Shown here: piece after piece, positions 7,383 through 15,202 of the stretch
Layout of the letters: each line of letters begins with the position of its first letter
Position numbering within the stretch: position 1 is the stretch's first letter
Assembly (NCBI GenBank): GCA_964527995.1
Contig: CAZGRP010000065.1
Span: forward strand, 1-21,469
DNA: 21,469 bases
Reading direction: 5' to 3'
DNA from: CAZGRP01 sp964527995
GTDB lineage: Bacteria; Zhuqueibacterota; Zhuqueibacteria; Oceanimicrobiales; CAZGRP01
The notes under the pieces: model-generated
Told to the model about the DNA's origin: nothing
The model's database searches: none
What the model saw: the letters and a program-made list of their open reading frames with translations, nothing else
Made by a program: the position numbers and the translations under genes

Positions 7383-10300
7383 TTAGGCCATGCGGCCGTG
7401 ACATTTCTTATATTTTTTACCGCTGCCACACGGACACGGGTCGTTGCGGCCGACTTTGACGCCGACGGTCACCGGCTGCGGCTTGCCAGCCTTTTCAGCT
7501 CCGGGACCGCTGGCGGCAACAGGGGCGCGGCGGCGGCGCGGCGGCGCGGTCACGCCACCGAACGGGCCGGCCGACTCATGCACCAGGCGCATCTGGGCCG
7601 GCGTCCGCCGCGTGATCGGCTCCGGCTCGGCCTGAAGCTGCGCCTTAAAGATCATCTCAACGACCTGCTCGTTGATCATCCCCAGCATCTCGGTGAACAG
7701 CCGGAAGCCTTCGCTCTTGTATTCGATCAGCGGGTTCTTCTGGCCGTAGGCGCGCAGCCCGATGCCCTCTTTGAGCTGATCCATCTCGTAGAGGTGCTCG
7801 CGCCAGCGCTCGTCGATGACGCGCAGCATGGCATAGCGTTCAAGCTGCCGCATCAGCTTTTCGCCCAGCGCCTCTTCTTTCTGGCGATACTGCTCGCGCG
7901 CGACTTGTTGCACCCGCTCGAACAGATCCTGCTGGGTCATTTCCAGGATCTCTTCCCGAGAGAAGGGTAGCTCCAGCAGCATGCTCTTGCGGAAAGCGTT
8001 GCGCAGACCGTCCCAGTCCCACTGGTCGGCGTACGACTTGCTGTCGGTGAACTGCTGGATCTTGCTCTCGATCACCTCGTCCATCATGTCGAGGATGTCC
8101 GAGCGCAGGTTCTGCCCCTGGAGGGCATGAGCGCGCAGGTCGTAGATGACCTCGCGCTGCTGGTTCATGACGTCGTCGTATTCGAGCAGTTGCTTGCGGA
8201 TCTCAAAGTTGTGGGCCTCGACGCGCTTCTGAGCCCGCTCGATCGACTTGGTGACCATCGGGTGCATGATCACCTCGCCTTCCTGCACACCCAGCCGGTC
8301 CATCACCCCGGCGATGCGCTCCGAGCCGAACAGACGCATCAGGTCGTCTTCCAGAGAGAGATAGAAGCGCGACGATCCAGGGTCGCCCTGGCGCCCGGAA
8401 CGGCCGCGCAACTGCCGGTCGATGCGCCGGGCTTCGTGGCGCTCGGTACCGATGATGTGAAGGCCGCACGGTACGTTTGCCAGGCAGTTGTATTCGTGCA
8501 GGTAGGGGCAGGGCTCCACGTCCGGCTTCGGTTCGACCAGGGCACAATTCTCGTGTTTCACCACTCCCGGACCGAGCTTGATATCGGTGCCGCGGCCGGC
8601 CATGTTGGTCGCAATGGTGACTGCCCCCGGCTGCCCGGCGCGGCTGACGATTTCGGCCTCCTTGGCGTGATACTTGGCGTTGAGGACGTTGTGCGGAACG
8701 CCGCGGCGCTTGAGCATGCGGCTCAAGGTCTCCGAAACTTCCACCGACACCGTACCCACCAGCACAGGTCTCCGCTTCTCGTGCAGCTCTGCGATTTCGT
8801 CGATGACGGCTTTGTATTTTTCCCGCTTGGTGCGGTAGATCAGGTCGTCGTAGTCGATTCGGCGCACCGGTTCATTGGTAGGGATGACGACCACGTCGAG
8901 CTTGTAGATCTCCCAGAACTCAGCCGCCTCGGTTTCGGCGGTGCCGGTCATACCCGCCAGCTTGTGGTACATGCGGAAATAGTTCTGCAGAGTGATCGTC
9001 GCCAGAGTCTGCGTCTCGCCTTCGACGGTGACGCCTTCCTTGGCCTCGAGGGCCTGGTGCAAGCCGTCGCTGTAGCGCCGTCCGGGCATCAGCCGGCCGG
9101 TGAACTCGTCGACGATGAGCACCTTGCCATCGGTGACCACGTACTCGACGTCGCGCTCGAACAGGGAGTAGGCGCGCAGCAACTGGTGGATGCTGTGAAG
9201 CTGGTCGCTCTTTTCGGCAAACTCGCGCTGCGCCTTCTCGCGCTCGCGGATCTTCTCCTCCGCCGTCAGAGTTTCGTCTTTCTCGATGTCTGCCAAACGT
9301 TCGGCCAGGTCGGGGATCACGAACATGTTGGGATCGTTCGGCGACAGGAACTCCCGGCCCTTCTCGGTCAGGTCGATGGTGTGCGCCTTCTCATCGATGG
9401 CGAAGTAGAGCTCCTCGTCCAGCTCTTCCATGCGCTTGTCGCGCAGGTAGTCGTTCTCGACCCGGCGCATCAGCTTCTTGACGCCGACCTCCTGCAACAG
9501 TTTCATCAGCCGCTTGTTCTTGGGAGCACCGCGATGCGCCTGCAGAATTTTGATGCCGGCCTCATACTCGGTCTCCGGGTCCTGCAGGAGCTTCTCGGCT
9601 TCGGCCACCAGGCGATTGACCAGCAGCGTCTGGCTCTTGACGAGCCGTTCGACAGCCGGTTTCATCAGATCGTACTGCTCGATGGACTGCTCCACCGGAC
9701 CGGAGATGATCAGCGGCGTGCGCGCCTCGTCGATCAGGACCGAATCGACCTCATCGATGATGGCGTAGTAATGGCCCCGCTGCACCTGGTCCTCCAGGCG
9801 GATGGCCATATTGTCGCGCAGGTAGTCGAACCCGAATTCGTTGTTGGTGCCGTAGGTGATGTCGGCGTCGTAGGCCACCTTGCGCTCGGCCGGTGTCATG
9901 TCGTTCTGAATGTAGGCGACCTTCATGCCGAGAAACTCGTAGATCTTGCCCATCCACTCCGCGTCACGGCGGGCCAGGTAGTCGTTGACCGTGACCAGAT
10001 GCGCGCCCTTGCCGGCCAGCGCGTTGAGATAGAGCGGCATCGTGGCCACGAGCGTCTTGCCCTCGCCGGTGGCCATCTCGGCGATCTTGCCCTCGTGCAG
10101 CACGACCGCACCGATAAGCTGCACGTCGTACGGCACCATATCCCACTCGATCTCATGGCCAACGACTTTCCACTTCTGCCCGACGAGGCGGCGGCACGTC
10201 TCCTTGACCACGGCGAAAGCCTCTGGCAGGAGCTCGTCGAGCTTCTCGCGGATGATCTCCAGCTCCTCATCTTCGAGCTCGGCGATGCGGTCTCGCAGCG

Positions 10301-10580
10301 ACTCATGCATCGTGGCCTCGTCGTAGCCGTTTCCCGACTCATCGACGTCGGCCACATCGGCGTGCAGGCGCTGCTTGAGTTCTTCGATCTCAGCACGGAT
10401 CTCCGCCGTAGCCTCGTGGATCCGAGCTCTGAACTCGTCGGTTTTCGCCCGCAGCTCCTCGTCGCTGAGCGAATGCAACTCCTCGTAGTAGGCGTTAATC
10501 TGCTCGACGAGGGGCATGATGCGCTTGACATCCCGCTCGTGTTTGCTTCCGAAAACCTTTGTAACCAGTTTTCCGATCAT
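7383..10580 (-). CDS. secA: Preprotein translocase ATPase subunit SecA
   Basis: Peripheral motor ATPase that drives unfolded preproteins through SecYEG. From ATG at 10580 the protein has 1065 residues, versus about 900 in E. coli. Visible are MIGKLVTKVFGSKHERDVKR (1-20), Walker A TGEGKT (171-176), DEVDSVLIDEARTPLIISG (276-294), the TNMAGRGTDI and GRSGRQGDPG helicase motifs, and the C-terminal zinc site with C1049, C1051, C1060 and H1061 in a PCPCGSGKKYKKCHGRMA tail. The extra length lies in a charged helical insert at about 55-115, a WDMVPYDVQL segment at 146-155 and a longer stretch after residue 300. The frame is open 21 codons further upstream, but that extension crosses a hairpin; AGAGGA supports 10580. 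It follows nusB after a terminator-like hairpin. Confidence 0.97.
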   Translation of the reverse strand: MIGKLVTKVFGSKHERDVKRIMPLVEQINAYYEELHSLSDEELRAKTDEFRARIHEATAEIRAEIEELKQRLHADVADVDESGNGYDEATMHESLRDRIAELEDEELEIIREKLDELLPEAFAVVKETCRRLVGQKWKVVGHEIEWDMVPYDVQLIGAVVLHEGKIAEMATGEGKTLVATMPLYLNALAGKGAHLVTVNDYLARRDAEWMGKIYEFLGMKVAYIQNDMTPAERKVAYDADITYGTNNEFGFDYLRDNMAIRLEDQVQRGHYYAIIDEVDSVLIDEARTPLIISGPVEQSIEQYDLMKPAVERLVKSQTLLVNRLVAEAEKLLQDPETEYEAGIKILQAHRGAPKNKRLMKLLQEVGVKKLMRRVENDYLRDKRMEELDEELYFAIDEKAHTIDLTEKGREFLSPNDPNMFVIPDLAERLADIEKDETLTAEEKIREREKAQREFAEKSDQLHSIHQLLRAYSLFERDVEYVVTDGKVLIVDEFTGRLMPGRRYSDGLHQALEAKEGVTVEGETQTLATITLQNYFRMYHKLAGMTGTAETEAAEFWEIYKLDVVVIPTNEPVRRIDYDDLIYRTKREKYKAVIDEIAELHEKRRPVLVGTVSVEVSETLSRMLKRRGVPHNVLNAKYHAKEAEIVSRAGQPGAVTIATNMAGRGTDIKLGPGVVKHENCALVEPKPDVEPCPYLHEYNCLANVPCGLHIIGTERHEARRIDRQLRGRSGRQGDPGSSRFYLSLEDDLMRLFGSERIAGVMDRLGVQEGEVIMHPMVTKSIERAQKRVEAHNFEIRKQLLEYDDVMNQQREVIYDLRAHALQGQNLRSDILDMMDEVIESKIQQFTDSKSYADQWDWDGLRNAFRKSMLLELPFSREEILEMTQQDLFERVQQVAREQYRQKEEALGEKLMRQLERYAMLRVIDERWREHLYEMDQLKEGIGLRAYGQKNPLIEYKSEGFRLFTEMLGMINEQVVEMIFKAQLQAEPEPITRRTPAQMRLVHESAGPFGGVTAPPRRRRAPVAASGPGAEKAGKPQPVTVGVKVGRNDPCPCGSGKKYKKCHGRMA

Positions 10581-10611
10581 TCCTCTTTCCTCTGCCACGC
10601 TCCTGTGCTTA

Positions 10612-10648
10612 TTCATAAAAAGAATAGGATTGTCAGCCGACAATCCTA
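10612..10648 (-). terminator. Terminator-like hairpin between nusB and secA
   Basis: TAGGATTGTC (10625-10634) pairs perfectly with GACAATCCTA (10639-10648) around a 4-nt loop. On the minus strand it is followed by TTCTTTTTATG, a fair U-tract. It could end the nusB transcript or attenuate entry into secA, whose ATG is about 45 nt downstream of the stem. The stem is only moderately GC-rich, so termination may be partial. A TATAAG string upstream of the hairpin hints at a separate secA promoter, but no good -35 box was found. Confidence 0.55.
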
Positions 10649-10693
10649 CGCCGGAATGTCCTTTTGCTTATACCTTTAGGCCAGCAGCGAAGT

Positions 10694-11158
10694 TCATTCG
10701 GAAATCTCCGCGCCATCGTTCAACCCTCTTCCCGATTTCTGCAGCCGACCACTGGCACGCAGCTCGGCCAGTATGGCATCCAGGATGCCGTTGATGAACT
10801 TACCGCTCTTCTCGGTGCTGTATTTTTTGGCGATCTCGATGGCCTCGTCGATCGTCACCTTCGGTGGGATGTCCTGGAAGAAGAGGAATTCGGAGATCGC
10901 CAGTCGCAGAATAAGTCGGTCGAGCACCGCGATCCGTTCAAAATCCCAGTTTGTGGCCCGCTCGCGGATCATGCGGTCCAGCTCTTCGCGGTGCTCGTAC
11001 ATGGTCTTGACGAGATCGATGGCGAACTCCGCAACCTTCGGGTTTTCTCCCCGGCTGACGATGGTGTCCTCCACGATCACGTGCAGCGGATTGCCGGAAA
11101 GCTCCAGCGCATAGGCGGCACGCAACGCCAATTCCCTGGCCCTTCGTCGACTACTCAT
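10694..11158 (-). CDS. nusB: Transcription antitermination factor NusB
   Basis: RNA-binding all-helical protein that pairs with S10 (NusE) at boxA in rRNA operon antitermination. The 154 residues show the family start RRRARELALRAAYALELSG (4-22) with its arginine-rich boxA-binding helix, LDRLILRLAISEFLF in the centre, and the conserved end helix region VTIDEAIEIAKKYSTEKSGKFINGILDAIL. Length is normal; the last 20 residues are a variable polar tail. ATG at 11158 has only a weak GAGAG-type ribosome-binding site. The ribH gene often found upstream is absent; here ilvE precedes it by 70 bp. The terminator-like hairpin at 10612-10648 follows. Confidence 0.95.
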   Translation of the reverse strand: MSSRRRARELALRAAYALELSGNPLHVIVEDTIVSRGENPKVAEFAIDLVKTMYEHREELDRMIRERATNWDFERIAVLDRLILRLAISEFLFFQDIPPKVTIDEAIEIAKKYSTEKSGKFINGILDAILAELRASGRLQKSGRGLNDGAEISE

Positions 11159-11228
11159 CTTCTCTCACTCACCTTGCCCGCAACGGCGCACGGAGCGACC
11201 TCGCTGAAAGACCCGATCCCTCAGCAGT

Positions 11229-12155
11229 CTAGTTGATGAACGTAAGCCATCCGTACGGGTCATCGATTTCCCCGCTCATGATATGGAACAGGCGCTGCTG
11301 AATCTTCTCGGTGATCGGACCGCGGCGGCCCTGGCCCACGGGGATGCGGTCGATGGAGCGGATCGGCGTCACCTCGGCAGCACTGCCGGTGAAAAACACC
11401 TCGTCCGCAATGTACAACATTTCCCGCGGGATGTGGGTCTCGATCACTTCGAAGCCCAGGTCGCGGGCGATCCGCAAGACACAGTCACGCGTGATTCCCG
11501 GCAGAATCGAAGCGCTGAACGGGGGCGTGTAAAGTTTGCCCTTTGTCACCACAAAGATATTCTCGCCGCTCCCTTCACTGACATGCCCAAAGGTATCGAG
11601 GCAGATCCCCTCGACGTAGCCGTTGACCTTGGCCTCGAGTTTCACGAGCTGCGAGTTCATGTAGTTGGCGCCTGCCTTGGCAACACTCGGAAACGTATTG
11701 GGAGCCATCCGGTTCCAGGTGGAAACACACACGTCCACACCGACATTGATGGCCTCGTCGCCGAGATACTTGCCCCATATCAGCGCTGCCACCGCCACTT
11801 CGATGGGGCAGTCTTTGGGATCGACGCCAAGGCTGCCGTAACCTCGGTAGACGACGGGGCGAATGTAGGCGGAGCGAAGTCCGTTGGCTTTCACCACATC
11901 CTTGCAGGCCTGGGCGATCTCCTCCTTCGTGTACGGGATCGAGATCCGGTAGATCTTCGCCGAATTGAACAGCCGGTCGATATGATCCTGGAGACGGAAC
12001 AGCGCCGGACCCTTGGAGTGCTCGTAACAGCGGAACCCTTCGAAGACACTGGAACCATAATGAATCACGTGGGCCATCACATGGACCGTCGCCTCTTTCC
12101 AATCTACAAGCTTGCCATTGAACCAAATCTTGCCATTCTCTGGGAATTCGGACAT
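11229..12155 (-). CDS. ilvE: Branched-chain amino acid aminotransferase
   Basis: PLP-dependent class IV aminotransferase that interconverts leucine, isoleucine or valine with their 2-oxo acids using glutamate/2-oxoglutarate. The 308 residues match E. coli IlvE in length and layout: YGSSVFEGFRCY (33-44), the PLP lysine K160 in SVAKAGANYMNS, E194 in HVSEGSGENIF, LPGITRD and the C-terminal ITEKIQQRLF...DDPYGWL. ATG at 12155 fits the family start and has GGAGG 8 nt upstream; the frame is open 41 codons further, but that extension is arginine- and alanine-rich and not part of the family. It lies after acyl-CoA genes, which would fit channelling of branched-chain 2-oxo acids, though a 2-oxo acid dehydrogenase is not in the window. 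Function may be biosynthetic. Confidence 0.93.
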   Translation of the reverse strand: MSEFPENGKIWFNGKLVDWKEATVHVMAHVIHYGSSVFEGFRCYEHSKGPALFRLQDHIDRLFNSAKIYRISIPYTKEEIAQACKDVVKANGLRSAYIRPVVYRGYGSLGVDPKDCPIEVAVAALIWGKYLGDEAINVGVDVCVSTWNRMAPNTFPSVAKAGANYMNSQLVKLEAKVNGYVEGICLDTFGHVSEGSGENIFVVTKGKLYTPPFSASILPGITRDCVLRIARDLGFEVIETHIPREMLYIADEVFFTGSAAEVTPIRSIDRIPVGQGRRGPITEKIQQRLFHIMSGEIDDPYGWLTFIN

Positions 12156-12286
12156 TGTTTGTTCCTCCGTTTGATTCGAAGCGCGACGCTTGCCGGGGCG
12201 CCAGCCGGGGTTGAGATCGCGCAAGGGTTGTGCCGCCGCGGCCGCCAGGCGTCCGACAACGAGCCGGCGTCCGCGCATCAGTTGCG

Positions 12287-13429
12287 CTAGCCGTGCAGGA
12301 GCGACCGGGCAATCACCAGGCGCTGAATCTCGGATGTGCCCTCGTAGATCTCGGTGATTTTCGCGTCGCGCATGTAGCGCTCTACCGGATAGTCCTTCAG
12401 ATAGCCGTAGCCGCCGTAGATCTGCACCGCTTTGATGCTACACCAGACGGCGGTCTCCGACGCAGCCAGCTTCGCCTTGCTGGCCGCCGGCCCGTACGGC
12501 AGGTCCTGGTCCTTTCTCCAGGCGGCATCGTATGTCAGCAACCGACTGGCCTGGATGCGCGTCTCCATGTCGGCCAGCATGAATTGGATCGCCTGGAACT
12601 TGCCGAGCGGCCGGCCGAACTGTTCGCGCTCCTTGGCATACTTGACGGAAGCGTCGAGCGCTCCCTGGGCAATGCCGACGGCCTGGGCAGCGATGCCGAT
12701 GCGGCCGCCGTCGAGGATGTTCAGGGCGATGTGAAAACCTTCGCCCACCTCACCGAGCCGATTTTCCTTGGGCACAACACAGTCTTCGAAAACCAGAGAA
12801 GCGGTGTCGGAGCTGCGTATGCCCAATTTCTCCTCTTTTTTCCCGACCCGGAAACCAGGGAAGCCGCGCTCCACCAGAAACGCCGTCACCCCTTTGTGCC
12901 CGAGCGAGCGGTCGACCGTGGCGAACACGATGTAGGTCTCGGCATGGACGCCGTTGGTGATGAAGTTTTTGGCGCCGTTCAGTACGTAGTGATCACCGCG
13001 ATCCACGGCCATGGTCTGCAGTCCGCTGGCGTCGGATCCCGATCCCGGCTCCGATAGACAGTAAGCACCGAGCTTCTCGCCGCGCGCCAGCGGCACCAGG
13101 TACTTCTGCTTCTGCTCCTCGGTGCCGAAGTTCTCGATGCCGTGGCAGACCAGGGAGTTGTTCACCGAAACGATCACGCCGGTCGAGGCATCCACTCGTG
13201 ACAGCTCCTCTACGGCAATCACGTAGCTGATGGTATCGAGCCCGGCACCGCCGTACTTTTCCGCCACCATCATTCCCATGAAGCCGAGCTCGGCAAGCTT
13301 GCTGACATGATCCTCGGGAAACCGCTCGTCGCGGTCACGTTCAGCCACGTCGCGGGCCAGTTCCGTTTCGGCGAACTCCCGGGCCGTGCGCTGAATCATG
13401 CGTTGTTCTTCCGTCAGTCCTAGATGCAT
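12287..13429 (-). CDS. Acyl-CoA dehydrogenase, short-chain/butyryl-CoA type
   Basis: FAD enzyme forming the trans-2,3 double bond in acyl-CoA and passing electrons to ETF. The 380 residues have the helical N-terminal domain (MHLGLTEEQRMIQRTAREFA), the beta domain with YCLSEPGSGSDASGLQT near 122-138 and VLNGAKNFITNG near 148-159, and the C-terminal helical domain with QIYGGYGYLKDYPVERYMRDAK. The catalytic base is E363 in IYEGTSEIQ, the position used by short- and medium-chain enzymes. The motifs resemble butyryl-CoA dehydrogenases, but chain length or branching preference cannot be read. ATG at 13429 has a distant GAGAG as its only ribosome-binding site. It lies between hbd and ilvE. No etfAB is present in the window. 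Confidence 0.92.
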   Translation of the reverse strand: MHLGLTEEQRMIQRTAREFAETELARDVAERDRDERFPEDHVSKLAELGFMGMMVAEKYGGAGLDTISYVIAVEELSRVDASTGVIVSVNNSLVCHGIENFGTEEQKQKYLVPLARGEKLGAYCLSEPGSGSDASGLQTMAVDRGDHYVLNGAKNFITNGVHAETYIVFATVDRSLGHKGVTAFLVERGFPGFRVGKKEEKLGIRSSDTASLVFEDCVVPKENRLGEVGEGFHIALNILDGGRIGIAAQAVGIAQGALDASVKYAKEREQFGRPLGKFQAIQFMLADMETRIQASRLLTYDAAWRKDQDLPYGPAASKAKLAASETAVWCSIKAVQIYGGYGYLKDYPVERYMRDAKITEIYEGTSEIQRLVIARSLLHG

Positions 13430-13501
13430 CGTTGGTTATCTCTCATTTCGTTTCAGATCCTTTCTTTGAACTCCGGGTCGAGCTGCACCGCCATACGAAT
13501 C

Positions 13502-13517
13502 GACCCCGTCCGGGGTC
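13502..13517. other. Small palindrome overlapping the hbd stop codon
   Basis: GACCCC (13502-13507) pairs with GGGGTC (13512-13517), with 4 nt between; it overlaps the TGA of the 3-hydroxyacyl-CoA dehydrogenase gene. No T-tract follows on the minus strand. It could mark an mRNA 3' or processing site. Confidence 0.3.
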
Positions 13518-14370
13518 AGCTCGGGTAGCTATAGAATCCCTGTCCAGTCTTACGGCCCAACCGGCCGGCAGCCACCATCTTGCGCAGCAGGGGGCAGGGC
13601 CGGTACTTGTCGTCGCCGAGATCGCGGTGCAGAACCTCCATGATGTGCAGGCACACGTCCAGGCCGATGAGGTCGGCAAGGGCCAACGGCCCAATAGGAT
13701 GCGCCATGCCCAGCTTCATCACCGTGTCGATGGCGTCCGCTTCGGCCACCCCCTCCATCAGGCAATAGACGGCCTCGTTGATCATCGGCATGAGGACGCG
13801 ATTCGACACGAAGCCTGGGAAGTCGTTGACCTCCACCGGCGTCTTGCCTAGCTCCCGGGCGACCTGCATCACGGCCTCGAAGGTTTCATCTGAAGTCGCC
13901 AGGCCGCGGATCACTTCGACCAGCGCCATCACCGGCACCGGATTGAAGAAGTGCATGCCGATCACCTGGGCCGGCCTGCGGGTCGCCGAGGCCAGAGCGG
14001 TGATCGAAATCGACGATGTGTTGGAGGCCAGAATGGTGGGAGCCGGACAGACCGAATCGAGTTTCTCGAACACCTGCCGCTTCACTCCCAGATCCTCGCT
14101 GACCGCCTCGACCACCAGATCGGAGCGGACGGCGGCCTCCAGCTCCAGATGCGTGCTGATGCGGCCGAGTGCTTGCCGGGATTGCTCCTCGGTCACGCTG
14201 CCTTTCTTGATCTGCCGTTGCAGATTCTTTTCGATGGTCGCCATGGCCCGGTCGAGGTACTCCTGCCTGACATCGACCAGATTCACTTTGCGCCCCGCCA
14301 GAGCAAAGACGTGGGCGATGCCGTTGCCCATGGTCCCCGCACCGATGACGGTGACTTCACGAATCTCCAC
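13516..14370 (-). CDS. 3-hydroxybutyryl-CoA (3-hydroxyacyl-CoA) dehydrogenase
   Basis: Oxidises L-3-hydroxyacyl-CoA to 3-oxoacyl-CoA with NAD (or the reverse with NADPH). The 284 residues are the usual length for the single-function enzyme. The N-terminal Rossmann domain has VIGAGTMGNGIAHVFALAG (8-26); the catalytic pair is H140 (IGMHFFNPVPVM) and E152 (LVEVIRG), with S119 in SNTSS. The C-terminal helical domain includes NDFPGFVSNRVLMPMINEA and GPLALADLIGLDVCLHIMEVL. The start is GTG at 14370 with AAAGGAA 7 nt upstream. It is placed between a small lipoprotein gene and an acyl-CoA dehydrogenase, and together with the thiolase and hydratase of this window completes the enzyme types of a beta-oxidation cycle. 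Confidence 0.94.
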   Translation of the reverse strand: MEIREVTVIGAGTMGNGIAHVFALAGRKVNLVDVRQEYLDRAMATIEKNLQRQIKKGSVTEEQSRQALGRISTHLELEAAVRSDLVVEAVSEDLGVKRQVFEKLDSVCPAPTILASNTSSISITALASATRRPAQVIGMHFFNPVPVMALVEVIRGLATSDETFEAVMQVARELGKTPVEVNDFPGFVSNRVLMPMINEAVYCLMEGVAEADAIDTVMKLGMAHPIGPLALADLIGLDVCLHIMEVLHRDLGDDKYRPCPLLRKMVAAGRLGRKTGQGFYSYPS

Positions 14371-14420
14371 GTTCAGGTTCCTTTCTGCATCTCACGCCAA
14401 GTATCCACTGCGCCACGGCC

Positions 14421-14828
14421 TCACATGTACACTGGCAGGTAGTCGAGAATCCGGAATCGCAGTCGGTTCTCGTTGCGATCCAGAGCGACCGCCACGGCCG
14501 TGGTGTCGCCAACCTGGAATTTCATTTCATCCTCGATTCCGCGGCTGAGCACAAAGACCGCGAGACGATGATCGCCCTGAGGCACGATTCGGCGGAGGAC
14601 CTTTGCCACACCCACGACAGGATCGGTCGTGACATTCTCATCATATAGCACAAGCTCCGCATCCAGCTCCACGCGAACCGTGTCGTGCTGAAAGCCTCCC
14701 TGGAGGTGGATCTCAAGCAGCCCCTCCCCTTGCGGCTCGGTGGGATGGCTGCAGGCCGAAGCCCACATCAGCACCCCGAATGCCAGGATGCTCAGAAGCA
14801 TCGCTCGGATCGTGGATTTCCCCTTCAT
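14421..14828 (-). CDS. Small predicted lipoprotein of unknown function
   Basis: I do not recognise this 135-residue protein. Its first 25 residues form a typical signal peptide: KGKSTIR, then a hydrophobic stretch AMLLSILAFGVLMWASA, then C26. The residues before the cysteine (A-S-A-C) are a non-standard lipobox without the usual leucine at -3, so lipoprotein processing is likely but not certain. The mature part is rich in beta-type sequence (LLEIHLQGGFQHDTVRVELD, near residue 37 onward) and may be an Ig-like or carbohydrate-binding beta sandwich; that is inference. ATG at 14828 has GGAGG close upstream, and the 25-codon upstream extension would bury the signal peptide. It sits among acyl-CoA genes with no obvious functional link. 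Confidence 0.7.
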   Translation of the reverse strand: MKGKSTIRAMLLSILAFGVLMWASACSHPTEPQGEGLLEIHLQGGFQHDTVRVELDAELVLYDENVTTDPVVGVAKVLRRIVPQGDHRLAVFVLSRGIEDEMKFQVGDTTAVAVALDRNENRLRFRILDYLPVYM

Positions 14829-14902
14829 GGCCCCTCCAGGGGCTTGCACAAGCCACACTACGATCGCGTGCACCCACTCCCACATCCGCCCATACCCAGA
14901 CA

Positions 14903-15100
14903 CTATCTCTGCTCAGGCGACACCTCATACTCAACAGGAAACAGCTGATCGAGATTCAGGTGCTTCGACGCATCAAGAATTTCGATCCCCACAATCTTGT
15001 CCCCCTCCCCGATGTCGAGTACGATATCGTCACTGACCTGCCGGTTGATGACCTCCTGTTCTCGACTGTCGAGCCGGAAGTACAGAAGAATCGATCTCAA
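14903..15100 (-). CDS. DUF2283 family protein, apparently shortened at the N-terminus
   Basis: The 65 residues contain the DUF2283 core: LLYFRLDSREQEV, DDIVLDIGEGDKIVGIEILDASK. The family normally begins with a short strand of the type M-K-I-x-Y-D-x-E-A-D before L-Y-x-R. Here the only in-frame start is TTG at 15100, immediately after an in-frame TGA, and it lacks the native start. Seven bases upstream, in another frame, ATG reads MRIEID, which looks like that missing N-terminal strand. A small deletion of roughly 14 nt joining the two frames would explain this. Neither start has a convincing ribosome-binding site. The gene could be a pseudogene or a working short form. The role of the family is unknown to me. 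Confidence 0.6.
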   Translation of the reverse strand: MRSILLYFRLDSREQEVINRQVSDDIVLDIGEGDKIVGIEILDASKHLNLDQLFPVEYEVSPEQR

Positions 15101-15202
15101 TCCTCATCGAGGCGACGAAATGAACGGTGGTTCACGCAAAGCAAAACGAGTCCAAGCCATCGAGGCGGGCCGCCACACGACAATCAGCTCCGGCGCCCAC
15201 GC

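Noticed and set aside
10581..10643. Upstream extension of secA by 21 codons
   Set aside because: The extension passes through the terminator-like hairpin and is not part of the SecA family; MIGKLVTKVFG is the usual start and has a ribosome-binding site.
8127..10679. 850-codon open frame on the plus strand opposite secA
   Set aside because: It mirrors the secA coding frame; long antisense frames are common in GC-rich genes. The translation has no family-like motifs and no ribosome-binding site was seen.
13502..13517. Palindrome at the hbd stop considered as an intrinsic terminator
   Set aside because: Only 6-7 bp of stem and no T-tract on the minus strand.
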